Source of the DNA: Gnetum montanum
Taxonomy: Eukaryota > Streptophyta > Gnetopsida > Gnetales > Gnetaceae
Direction of reading: 5' to 3'
NCBI GenBank assembly: GCA_015680685.1
Contig: MNCI01022658.1
Span: forward strand, 238,953 to 282,433
Length of the DNA stretch: 43,481 nucleotides
In this document: positions 20,621 to 31,386 of the stretch, in pieces
Layout of the letters: each line of letters opens with the position of its first letter
Position numbering within the stretch: the first letter of the stretch is position 1
The notes under the pieces: generated by a model
Database searches by the model: none
What the model saw: only the letters and a program-made list of their open reading frames with translations
Told to the model about the DNA's origin: nothing
Translations under genes and position numbers: made by a program

Positions 20621-22541
20621 ACACATGCTACCTCTCTTGATGGATAACTTTGCTAACAGTTTTAGATCTCCTCCTTCCAACTTAGTTGTGGGGGAGATGG
20701 CCACCTATGCTAACCATTCTAGGCCCTTAGTTCTTTTTGAATTTTTGTTTTACATAGTTTTGTTTGACACATTCTTTCAAATTTTCTTATTTTTGTTTTA
20801 CACCATCGTTCATGTTTTTATTGTTTCTTTGTTTGCTTGATTTACTTTTATTCATCATCTAATAAGTGCTCATGATGGTGGATTGAATTATATCATATTG
20901 ATTGCTAATGTTTAAGTTTTACCTTTGAATTATGATTCTAATATTAAGGTATGGTTCTTTTGGTTAAAGATGTAATGAGTCCATGCCATCCAATCATCCA
21001 TACAACTCTATGGTCTCCTTTGGCTTGAAACTATACAGTCCCCTTTTTCTAAGTAAAATTGTTAATGAATTGGTGGCTGGGTATTTTTTAAACCAAGGAA
21101 AGACTCAAAGGATGAAAAGGGTGTGACTTCAAGGGGATTTGATGCATTGGTGCTGGCCATTCTCTTGGGTCCTTGGATGCTTTTTCTTGGTTTTTTTGCC
21201 ACTTTGACATTATTCAAATATCAAGAAGCTAAGTGAATAAAAATAAGTCTTTGCATGGTGTGGTTCTCATGCATAAACATTAAAAAAAAGAGAAAAAAGA
21301 GAAAAAGGTGAGAATTCAAAGCATACCCCTTAGACATAATAAACCAATATGGGCTACAAGTGTTGGTTATGACACTATAAAGACATGTTAGTCATGCTTG
21401 AAGGTTCCCTTTAACTAAGGCCCTTTCATGCTTCTCTCTTCTTTATCTCACTCTCCTTGGGATGGTGGTCACTCTTTGTGGAAGCATTCTTGTTGTCTCA
21501 AGAGGATGGATTGGCCAAGTGTATTGATGTGAGGTCATTGAATGTGGTTGGTTTGAGTTTGGATTTGGGATGAGTTCTACTCAGTTATCTTAACCATGAA
21601 ATACACAAGGAACTTTACACAACCTTGTTTTTGGGATTCCATTCCATTCTCTCCTCTCCATCTTTCTTCCCATTTTCCACCTCATTGTCAGTTTTATCAT
21701 TAGTCCATTTTGGGTTGATGCATTATTTTTCTTTGGTGAATTCTTGTGGGTAAGTTTTTAACTCTTGCTTCCAAATGAAATTCCTAGAGCCTACGGACTC
21801 TTTGGTTTGTGGGTTTGTTAGGGCATAAAGGACATGAGTTTGCTTTGGGGAGGACCCACTAGCATTTCTTTTTGGTGCAATTGTTAACTTCTTTTCCTAA
21901 AACATTTCTTGCAATCAATCATTTCTTATTTCATCCCCATCCATGACATCAATTTTATTAGCATTGCCGTTGATATTTTTCATGTTTCTTGTTCCTCATG
22001 TTTTTCCATCTTATAGCTACTGGAGGTTCACTCTTAGTTGTGGGGGCCCTGGCATAAATTTTTTAATTTTTTTCATTTTACTAATTGCGTAACCCCTACA
22101 CCTTGGGTAGTTGCCAGTGATAAATCTCTAAACCAATTTTTGCCATAACCACAACTTAGCCAATGTGCTTCATATTGAGGCAAGGTATCAATTGCATTGT
22201 GGATTATCTATCCTTGCTCATTTGTAACTGAGTTGTGTGTGTAGATGGTGATCATACAAACAATGTACTAGGCTTGGAGGAAGCACTCAGGATGGACTAG
22301 AATTAGAGCATTTATGAAAGGAGCAAGTTTGGTGGCATGGCTATGGATAAACAACAAAAGGTGCAATCTCGACATTGGCACATTGAACACTAATGTTGTA
22401 ATATGCTTATTGATCCGTTCATTGGGCATGTTAAGTCTATCATCCCATTCCACCATCAGTTGTTAATTAGTTAATAATCACATACCTTCCCAATATTTTA
22501 TAAGGAACTCGAGGATGAGTTTTCATTCAGTCGTGGGGGTA
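20621..22541 (+). mobile_element. 3' untranslated region of element C with three polypurine-like boxes
   Basis: Non-coding and about 1.9 kb long. TTAGTTGTGGGGGAGATGGC (20683) lies just after integrase, TTAGTTGTGGGGGCC at 22034, and CAGTCGTGGGGGTA (22528-22541) touches the LTR. Only the last is placed as a true polypurine tract. GCTTTGGGGAGGACCCACT lies at 21843. Element D has the same three boxes and the same G-rich box at matching places on the minus strand. A/G tracts lie at 21281-21307. Confidence 0.8.
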
Positions 22542-23481
22542 TGATGAGAGCGGTTACTCTAGTAGTTATTCTAATTATTAGAGTGGTTACTCTAGCAATT
22601 ACTCTAGTAGTTATTCTAATTATTAGAGTGGTTACTTTAGCAATGTTATTCGAATTATTAGAGCAATTATTCGAATTATTAGAGCAGTTACTCTAATTAT
22701 TAGAGTAGTTGCTTCCAAGCCTATAAATACAATGCCTAGGCGCACAATTGGGAGGAAGTATTTTAGCACTCAAGTAGTGAAACTCTTGTAGTCTGTTTGA
22801 AAGTTAGAGTATTTTCCAAGTGCCCACAGTAGGAGGTCTATGTGTGGATGGATCTTTATTCGAGCATTGTGTACCTGAGCACACCTTGTGTATGGCAATA
22901 AAGACGAGCTCTTTGATTCATCCTTGCAGCACTTGAGATTTTTTTTCTTATGCATTTCTTTTATTTTATTTTCTTATGCATTTATTCTATTTTATGAACT
23001 TTACATTTCTATTATTAGCACAACAATTCATTTTGATCAATTAAGAAAATCATTAAATTACACAAGCATGACCACTTCGAGCATGCGTGTAATGCTTGGT
23101 AACCCAATAACGATTAGCATTTGGTAATCCCAGCAGTGTTGCACTGGTTTAGGATGTGTATGGAAAGTGGGAATAGATGCTGGTGTTAGGACTAGTTAGA
23201 ACTTAGTTAATCAGTAGTTAAGTTAAATTAGTCACTTAGTTACCTCTCTCCTTCCCTACTAGTGTAGGACATAAAAACATAAAAGCTATAAAAATCATAT
23301 GCCTCAAGCTTACTTAACCATACAATCGTGACATACAGGTAGGCTTGGGAAGATAACAATTAACCAACCCATCCTTATTCCACAAGGGCGCATAAGCACT
23401 TAGTCCTTGGAATTCAACCAGATTGTGTGTGAAACGGTTGTATTCATATGGTTGAGCGTAGGGGTACCTTGCTGCTCATCA
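22542..23481 (+). repeat. 3' LTR of element C (family A)
   Basis: 940 bp, beginning TGATGAG and ending CTCATCA, a perfect 7-base terminal inverted repeat. The U3 is an array of CTAATTATTAG palindromes (22565-22711). TATAAATA lies at 22722-22729 and AATAAA at 22895-22900. The U5 holds the GTTGAGCGTAGGGGTACCTTGC end block. It matches the 5' LTR of element E (34209-35081) along its whole length and the U5 of F. Confidence 0.9.
22548..22711 (+). promoter_or_regulatory. Palindrome array in the U3 of the family-A LTR
   Basis: Three CTAATTATTAG and two CGAATTATTAGAG palindromes alternate with GGTTACTCTAG or AGTTATT words, right upstream of the TATA box. Repeated short palindromes at this place are often enhancer elements; that role is inferred only. 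Confidence 0.55.
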
Positions 23482-24430
23482 AATGTGATGCCATTGAAAT
23501 GTGGTTTAGTTTGAATCTTGGATAGAAAAGTTAATCATTACTTTAGCCACTAAGAAAACACAAGAATTCATTATGGCTATGGTAAGACATCTCACGTCCC
23601 GATTTATGTAATCCCTTCTAAGTCCATTTCATCTCATCGTATGAAGAACCATAACTTGTGGGTTTATGTAACATAGTATAATTTTCCTAATTTGGTGATA
23701 CTAACATTTGTGTTTTACTCAACAAGCATGCGTTACATTCAACTCCATAAGTACCTAAGAATACTTTTAAGTGTGGTTATCCAAGGGCATTAAGGGATGG
23801 AGCTTGCTTTGGGGAGGATCCACTTGTATAACTATTGTATCTTATACCTACCAAGTAATTTCACATCATCTTGAGCCTTCTAACACCCATAAACATCAAT
23901 AAAAAATTTCCTTATTATTCAAACTATCTATTCTAATAACATGAACTCATTACCCATCTCATCCATCTTATTAACACTTCATGAACTTTTGTAGCCCAAG
24001 ATTCCTTTTTTATGAACTCTCTATGTTAAATTCTCAAAAATATGCATCATCCATGACTCGAGACCCTCTAAACATGCTTTATACCTTCCAAACATCCTAA
24101 ATGATTCATTATTAATCTTCAAAAATCATCAAAAAATGTGAATTTTTTGCCTTTGATATTAGATTAGAGCGCCTCTAATATTGGATGAGGCTATAAAATT
24201 TATATATAGGCGGACACTTAGCGAATTTCTTCACATTTCACATTTGAAGCCTTGGGATATTTTTGCATTTTTCTTCTATGATTTAAGCTTTGACCTCTGA
24301 GCTTTCCCAATTCATAACTTGCACATTATTGGCCTGATTTACATGATTTTCAAATCTATTTGATCCCAAAATGCTCATCTTAGTTGTGGGAGGGTGGGGG
24401 AAAGGGAGGGGAGAGGGGGGTTTGCTACCA
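23482..24430 (+). other. Possible remnant of another gypsy 3' region
   Basis: GCTTTGGGGAGGATCCACTTG at 23810 matches the G-rich box in the 3' regions of C (21843) and D (37880, minus strand). CTTAGTTGTGGGAGGG at 24379 matches the second polypurine-like box in C and D, and it comes after the first in the same order. No LTR or coding sequence was found. Confidence 0.4.
24388..24420 (+). other. G-run tract with quadruplex potential
   Basis: Six runs of three or more G separated by one to three bases lie in 33 bases. It follows a TTAGTTGT word, so it may be an expanded polypurine-like box. Confidence 0.6.
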
Positions 24431-27400
24431 AGGAAAATCTGAGTCAATTTTTTGAAATTTCTAATTCCTGGAAGGTATTACAATGGGTAAGTTTAAAGGA
24501 AAGTAATAAGAATTTTTAAAGAAAATTATTCATATTAAGGCCAAAAAAAATTTAATAGGACTCCTAATCAACCATACCAATTATCTTAATCCATATAATG
24601 CACTAAAGGGGTTACTTTTTGAAAATATCCCATCTTTGCAATCATAATGAACTAAGAACTTAATGTGACTAAGGGTATGAGTAAGGTATAGAACCATTAA
24701 GAATTTATGAGAAGACTTTAGTAATTCCAAATCCTTAATTGATTGCAAATGGCCCCAAAGAGAGGAGCATAGGGAGGACTTCCACAACCAACAAGCAAGA
24801 GACCAAGAGGTAGTGAAAGAGGCTGTTGGCACCTTTAAACCATTTCATGAAGCATATTTTTATTTCTCCAATTTATTTTTGATGGTTGGAAAATCAGGAT
24901 TGGGGCAATGAAAAAGGACATAATAGTTAGATATATATGAATGATGGTGAGGAAAAATCAATGAAAAGCCTCAAAGTTTAAAACAGAAGGTTAATGTCAC
25001 TGGCATATACATAACGGTGATCAAAATCAAATCTATTAAAGTGTATAAACCTTACACTTTAGTGTTGATACATTCTATGAAGAAAAAATTTTAAATTAAT
25101 GTTTGGGTTTTATGAGATCCAAATGTTATTAGTGAATTCAAGATAGCGTGCAAGTGGAAAAGAGATAGAAGTTTAGTTACTTTCTTTGTAGAATGGAAGT
25201 GTGTCTATGAACAAGTAGGGTGTCTATTTTTTACAACAGTGGAGCTTGATTTCAATTGTCATCAATTAAAATTTTTGAAAGGGGAAAAATAGTAGTATTA
25301 TAATTGTTCATTCAAGTGAAACATAGGAAAGTTTACCATAATTATTCAACATTGTTTAAGGATATTCTGGAACTTTCTAGCTTCAGAGCAACTAGAGATA
25401 TTTCATAGAGTTTCAAAACATTGAATGTTGGATCTTATAAAATTTCATTATCTACATAAAAATTCTAACTATTTTTTGTTCACTACATGAGCCATGGAAG
25501 TTTAATGACATAGGAGTGCAAAGCTTAACAAAGCTTCATAAATTCCTAAATATTTTAAAAACTATTGGAGCATCAATTAAGATTTGAAAACGAACAAAAA
25601 AAAATTCAGATTATTAACACCAAAAATGCATCTCAAAACCCTAAGAAATATTTCTTATTCAATAGCCCCTATCAGAAGTAGAAGAAATGAACAATGAATA
25701 TATGAAAATTGATAAAATTTTAAGCCTTAGGTGTAGGGCACACAAATTTATTAATGAAGAAACCCTATAATAGAGATGGAATTGAAGAATATGTTAAACT
25801 AGACAACAACAACAAGGAAACACATGGCCTCTCTTGGCTAGGTCAAGACATGACCCGAAATGATGCCTATGGCTTAGGGGGAGCCATAACTAATGACAAT
25901 TATGATAGTAGTATGGCAACAAAGGCAACAATGGCATAGTTGCAAGCTCCACAAGAGAAGGGTAGGAAAGCATCTATTCTAGCTTGGAAGAGACACCATC
26001 AAGTTAGCAATAAGGCATCATAGATGGTAGGTTTTCCCCCAAACATGGGAAAAGGATGACATGATATTAGGCCACGAGATAAACATACAATTGTTTTGTT
26101 TACACGTTTTGTGTAAATGTGTTGACAAAGCGGCAACAAAGCTACAAAGCCTTAACAACATTATTTTTAAGAAATATATATATTGCATTATTTTAAAAGA
26201 TGGAAAAGGTTTATGGCTTAGGAGAAAAATATTTATAAACTTTTGATAAATATAATCTTACTTTCCATAGGAAATTATGTTTAATTCTCCAAGATATTTG
26301 TAGTCTCTTTGGCATATATTTCTCATTTTTTTGTAACTTCCTATGGTGATCTACATGATATTTATTATCAAGAAAACACTTGGTCACCATAGCTTAAATT
26401 TCTAATAACTTCCTATAGAAGTTATAACTTCTAAGGTAGTTATAAGTTAATATTCTTAGATATTTGTAATACCCTTAACTTTGCATGATTATTCTAACTA
26501 TCCAAGGTCATTATAAAAAGGGTTTAAGGGTAGAAGAAAGAAAAAAGAAGAAGAGAAGATTAATAAAAGACAACTGAAGATTATTTGTAAGATGGCTTGC
26601 TAAAGATACCAATTCAACTACTTTGTTTTAATCTTGTGAGTTCATTTCTTTCCCATTTTATTTTAGTTACTTAGCTAATGGTTTAGATAGTATTGTGCTT
26701 GGCATTTAATTTTTAGATTTTTCCTAGGTTTCTTTTATAGCTTTATTTTTATGCAATATTAGACTTCTATTAGATTAGCCATAGAAGAGCTTATGTTGTT
26801 GAGAAGCCTTAAGAGCAATTTAATAGTAATGTCTTAATGAAATTACCTATTTTGAGCATAGAGAATCTAAGAAAATATTTGGTATTTTGAGATGACCAAA
26901 GCAGCTTCATTATTTCAAAGTGTATTATCTTAGTATTTCAATCAAGAAATTGTTAGAATTTTGAAAGCTCTATTAAATGCAATCTATGACAACTATTAAC
27001 TAGCCAAAATCAAGACTCGTACTTTGTCATTTATGTAGCATTTTTAGTAGTATAATAAGATTTTCTTTTATGAAATTGCATGTTGAGATTAGAAGGTTTG
27101 AACAATTCATAATCACTAAATTGGAAATAGCTTTATTACAAAGATTTCACACAAATTTGCTTCCTTTTCTTTCTTTTTCTAAGTCTATTAAATCTTGCTC
27201 TATTTCTAGTTTTCTTGTGGAATTTTCTCTCTAGGGGAGATTAGGAGTAGATTAGGAAAATTGTGCTCAAACATTTTTGCAAAATTTTATTTGTTACAAG
27301 TAACGTACTATAGGGACCATATAGACTAAGTGATTGGACAAATAAGAATATTCAACAACTCACAGTATTTCACAAAGATAGTTGAATCTTTTTTATGATA

Positions 27401-27560
27401 TCCAATTATAGATTAATACAAAACCCAATCATTTCAAAATTCACCATAGCAAACACATACTCATGATTTGTTCATTTTATAACTATTTAAGTCTATTTGG
27501 AGGTATTTGGGCCTTGGTGTTGCCAGAGACTAGTAAGAACCTAAGCCTTGTTTGAAGAAC
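24431..27560. other. Unrecognised AT-rich interior of element B
   Basis: No domain is recognised on either strand in about 3.1 kb. Short frames at 24581-24832 (minus) and 25754-25939 (plus) match nothing I know. A TATAAAAAGGG word at 26512 is followed by an A/G-rich stretch (26528-26575), which could be the promoter and leader of a decayed LTR, but no ends were found. Confidence 0.35.
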
Positions 27561-27679
27561 ACCTTTGATCTTGTGACACTCCAAGGTTGTGAGACTATGA
27601 GGCCATCTCACATTGGTAGTTTAGTCCTAAATGATCACCAAAAAAGGCCAAATAGGAGCAAAAAAGCCACAAGAAAAAC

Positions 27680-30336
27680 ATGCGAAGTAGGAGGCTCAAT
27701 CTTATAATAGCCATCAAGAAACTCCTACTACTAGAAATTTGGGTTAGGAGGAGGTGAAAGAACCACCAGTACAAGGAAAACACCTCACGCTGTCCCAAGA
27801 ATGCCTTCAAATCATCCAAGAAAAGATGCTCCTAATCACATTGATTATGAAAATGAACTTTGGTCCATTTGTAGAATTTGTTCCAAAGGCAGTAATGACA
27901 CAACTCCAAGCATCACCGCTATGGTCCATCCTATCAAATAGTGGTGAATGGTATCCAATGAAGACCTATCAATTTTGAAATAACAAGGTAGAAGATGCTA
28001 TGATCAACATAGAAGGAGTCTCTATTTCTTATTCAATCATGATGATAACAGAAGCTCTCAATGTACCCAACGAATGGGCAAGGTTGGCACATTTGTCCAC
28101 TAGATCTAACATAGAAATAAGAAAACTATGGCTAAAAAGGTCATATAATCAAGAAGATAAGGAATACAATGAAGTTACTCTATAGGAGAGAATCTATTTT
28201 AAAATTGGCACATATCACTTGTTTCTTACCAAAAGACTCAATAGGTTATCCACCTATGTGGCCAAAGGAAGTGCAATCCTGATGTGGAAATATAACACTG
28301 ATCTTACACAACTCCATTTCATGGAGACTCAAAGGCGATTGGAGAAAAAGAAGGTAGGAAAACTAATACTTCTATTCCATTGCCTAATCAGGAATCTATG
28401 CAAACATGCTAAAATCTTGGAGTACACTAATAATGTTCTCAAGAAGGCATAGAATGCCTCATATGCTAAGATGCTTAAGCCTACACCACCAAAGAAAGAT
28501 CAAGTGGAGGAAGAAACAGAAGCTAGATAAACCACACAAATGACTAAACAATAACAACAAGTGAGACCTAGTGGTCAACAATAGCAATAAGAGCAATAGC
28601 AATAGCAAGTTCCACCACCACCATCGTAGGAATATAAACCATCAATGATTCATCTACAATAGGCTGCAAAAATTGTTAGTTGGGGAACATGGGAAGAGGC
28701 CAACCTCTACAAAGTAATTGATAATTCCATTTAGCCCATAGTTTCTACAGATCTTGTAAGTGGATAGATATCTTTGTAGTCAGGAGGAAAGGCCTAATGG
28801 TCACAACAGATCTTTGGGAATGTTCCATAGTTCCAAGTAATGGTTGAAACTGGAAAAGAAGCCATGGTTATGGTAATGTAACACTAGGATGTAGCAAGAA
28901 TCATAGAAGTGATTATAGATTACATTAAGAAATCATTCAATGTACCTATTGTGCCACTGGTGGATCTAATTAGAGCTAGACATGCTCAAATGTTAGTTGG
29001 AACCTCGATGACTCCTACAGATCATGAAGATGTACTAGATTGATTACTATAGATTGGACATGTGATGACAACACTTTTCAACATCCCAAGTGATGTCATT
29101 CTAGTGTAGTTAGAGTTTATTGTAACCAAAGGTAAGTTAGTCATGGCAAAGACTAGGGCATAGCATGTAGAAGCTAAAATTCTGAGATTACAAGAAGAGC
29201 TCATGACCTTGAGGGTTGAATGCAAAGATCCAACATAATATGTTGCATCATACTAGCTTGAATAATTCAACATAGAAAAAATCTATCACTTGTTAGAGTA
29301 AAACAAAAATATGGATAATAAGAGGGAGAAAGTAGTGTGAAATGCGTCAGTAGTAGAAGCACAAGCATATGCACATGCTAAGGCACTCACTATAGCACAA
29401 GAAAAGAACAAACAACTCACTACTAATAATAGTAGGTTAACCAACATTGAAAAGTAAAAAGAACATCCTAGAGGAAAGCATCCATCAGTTGAGAGAGCAA
29501 GTGATTAGGATTAACCAAGATGAGCTACTTAGCAAGAGAGAACAGAATCCTTTAAATGAAGGAGACACATTTGATTAGACAAAAATTAGCTATTGAGATC
29601 AGTGCAGGGAAGAATGAAGCTAAGAAGCATGAATGGCTCAACAAACACTTCTATGACCAAGTGTGGATGTATAAGCAAATCAATGAGATGGAGATCCAAA
29701 TGGTAAAGGCTAGAATCAATTGCATATCAACATAGTCTCCAAATTGGCAATTCATCTTGAATAGTTATGCCCATGTCCACCAAGTGGAGGTTAAAAATAA
29801 AGACCTATAAATAGAGGATTTGAAAGAGTACATGGGGTTAGCTAACCTTCATTATGCTAACTAGGCCATGTTAACAGTAAGCAAGCCTAGAAATGAACTA
29901 GAATAGTAAGTAGTAGCCACATGTGCACTGTACAAGAAGAAGTTTGTAGATTGCAAAGATGCCTTACAAAAAATTTAGATGGAAAAATCTAAGTTAGAAG
30001 TAGTAAAGGCTAGCTACGAGTGGCAAAAAGATGTAGCAAAAAACCTAGCTAAAAGATTTGCCAATGATCATGAATTACAAGCAAAGGCTAGGGATTTTGA
30101 AGAATAAAGGAGGTAGTTTTCAGCATCATATGTTAAAGCCAATCTTATGTTTCCATAACTACTGTATCCATGGGATGTACCTGCTCCATCACACATTGCA
30201 AACTAGGCATGGATAATACATAACCCAAGAACAAAGAAGGAGAAACTTTAGGCACTCCTAAACAATTACAAATTCCAGAAGCCTGATGATAAGGGAAAGT
30301 AACCAATGGAGGAGCCACCACCACCAAGAACTACAT
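27680..30336 (+). pseudogene. Accessory ORF of element B, before the 3' LTR
   Basis: About 880 codons. One frame is held from 27680 to about 29450 with only nonsense codons, then the sequence shifts frame twice. Residues about 30-180 (NFGPFVEFVPKAV, INIEGVSISYSIMMITEALNVP, RLSTYVAKGS) look like the N-terminal domain of plant retroelement ORFs of unknown function. A Gln/Pro-rich linker lies at 28510-28625. The C-terminal half is Glu/Lys/Gln-rich and heptad-like (RLQEELMTL, HQLREQV, KKFVDCKDALQKI), so a long coiled coil is likely. It ends with PMEEPPPPRTT. It lies where Athila-type elements carry an env-like ORF, but I see no signal peptide or membrane segment. Function unknown. Confidence 0.7.
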
Positions 30337-30505
30337 AGGCTACATTGAGCTTCATTAATTTTAGTTTTCTGTTAAAGTTTGTCTTGTCATGTCTTGTGTC
30401 ATTTTTGTAAACACCACTGTAGCATAAAGTGTCTTGTAAATCTACCTCCCAATTTTGTAAGGAACTCTATCCTCATTTCATTTTAACTTAAGGATAAGTT
30501 TTTAG

Positions 30506-30520
30506 TTAGTCATGGGAGTA
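30506..30520 (+). other. Polypurine tract of element B
   Basis: GTTAGTCATGGGAGTA borders the 3' LTR and matches CAGTCGTGGGGGTA next to the LTR of C and TCATGGGGGTA next to that of D. It would prime plus-strand DNA synthesis. Confidence 0.65.
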
Positions 30521-31381
30521 TGATAAAATCAAATTTATCAAGGACTACAATATTATAGCTCCAATATCATAGCACAAGCTACATTATCATATATGCAATA
30601 TCACAAGATGCGTGCTAGCCTATAAATACAACACTTAGGCACATGGATCCAAAATAGATTTCATCACATAGTAGTGTAACTATTTTAGTTTGTTTTCATG
30701 ATTTTAGTTCTAAGTACTTAGCAGTGTATGCTCGTAGTGTGGTTTTGAGTGATTGTACAGAGTCTTTATTCAAGTGAAGTGTAGTTGGACACATTTCATG
30801 ATAGGTAATAAAGATTGAGATTACTTGTCACCATTGCAACATTCACTTAGTTTTTACTTAGCTGACTAATTACTGATTTCCTAGTTAACTTCTACTCTTC
30901 CATGAATTTTACTTTTATAGTTGTTAAGTGATATGTATAAGGCTAGTTTCCAGCACTAAGTGTAGTTATCTAGTAACCTAGTAGTGTTATCACTTGGTAC
31001 GCCTAGTAGTGGTACACTTGGTAATCCTAGTGATGACTACATGAGCCCAAGATGTGTATGGTAAATCAAGACTAGATATCCATTATAATAGGATAGACTA
31101 GATTCATTTACTGTTTTAGTTAATCTTAGAGTTAGAAATTACTTTCACTTTACCATGTATGGTGGAAGCCAAATGGCCAAACAACATCAACATATCATAT
31201 ACCTCACTCTAAGCTAAACCATACACCTAGACTACACTAGCTCCATATGGGAAGACAATGGTATCAAACTTAAACCAATTACTAACTTATTCACAATGCC
31301 TCATCCATGGATTATGATTTGGTTATGTGTGAACACTTGTGACTTGTATGGCTGGGTGTTGGATTACTCCACCACTCATCA
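30521..31381 (+). repeat. 3' LTR of element B
   Basis: 861 bp, beginning TGATAAAATC and ending CTCATCA. TATAAATA lies at 30621-30628. It is collinear with 7581-8488. The base after it starts CTTAAGG, the right target copy, and the LINE continues from there. Confidence 0.85.
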
Positions 31382-31386
31382 CTTAA

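Larger units (their letters stand above)
16298..23481 (+). mobile_element. Element C: 5'-truncated Ty3/gypsy retrotransposon
   Basis: The order gag end, protease, RT, RNase H, integrase, 3' untranslated region and 3' LTR is typical of gypsy elements. The 5' LTR, primer site and first two thirds of gag are missing: homology to D begins abruptly at 16298. There is no extra RNase H domain between RNase H and integrase. The tRNA-Asp primer site of its close relatives B and E suggests an Athila-like lineage. It lies inside element B, downstream of the subtilase and helicase fragments. Confidence 0.85.
7581..31381 (+). mobile_element. Element B: long nested Ty3/gypsy retrotransposon inserted in a LINE
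   Basis: Two matching LTRs face each other in the same orientation (7581-8488 and 30521-31381). Both begin TGAT and end CTCATCA. The 5 bases outside are CTTAG on the left and CTTAA on the right, a target duplication with one difference. The same LINE continues on both sides. The 5' LTR is followed by a tRNA-Asp primer site and the 3' LTR is preceded by GTCATGGGAGTA. The interior keeps B's own gag, protease and a 3' accessory ORF, but is swollen to about 22 kb by a second gypsy element (C) and other foreign DNA. B's own RT, RNase H and integrase were not found. The primer site and domain order fit the non-chromovirus (Athila/Tat-like) branch. Confidence 0.85.

Noticed and set aside
22548-22711. 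CRISPR-like or satellite array
   Set aside because: The units are short palindromes of uneven spacing at the same place in two LTRs, so they are U3 promoter repeats.
26060-26770. Solo LTR with TATA box at 26512
   Set aside because: TG/CA ends, target duplication and a second copy were not found; the TATA-like word alone is weak in AT-rich DNA.
27754-28452. Three separate small genes
   Set aside because: They share one frame, separated only by stops at expected Gln or similar codons, so they are parts of one decayed accessory ORF.
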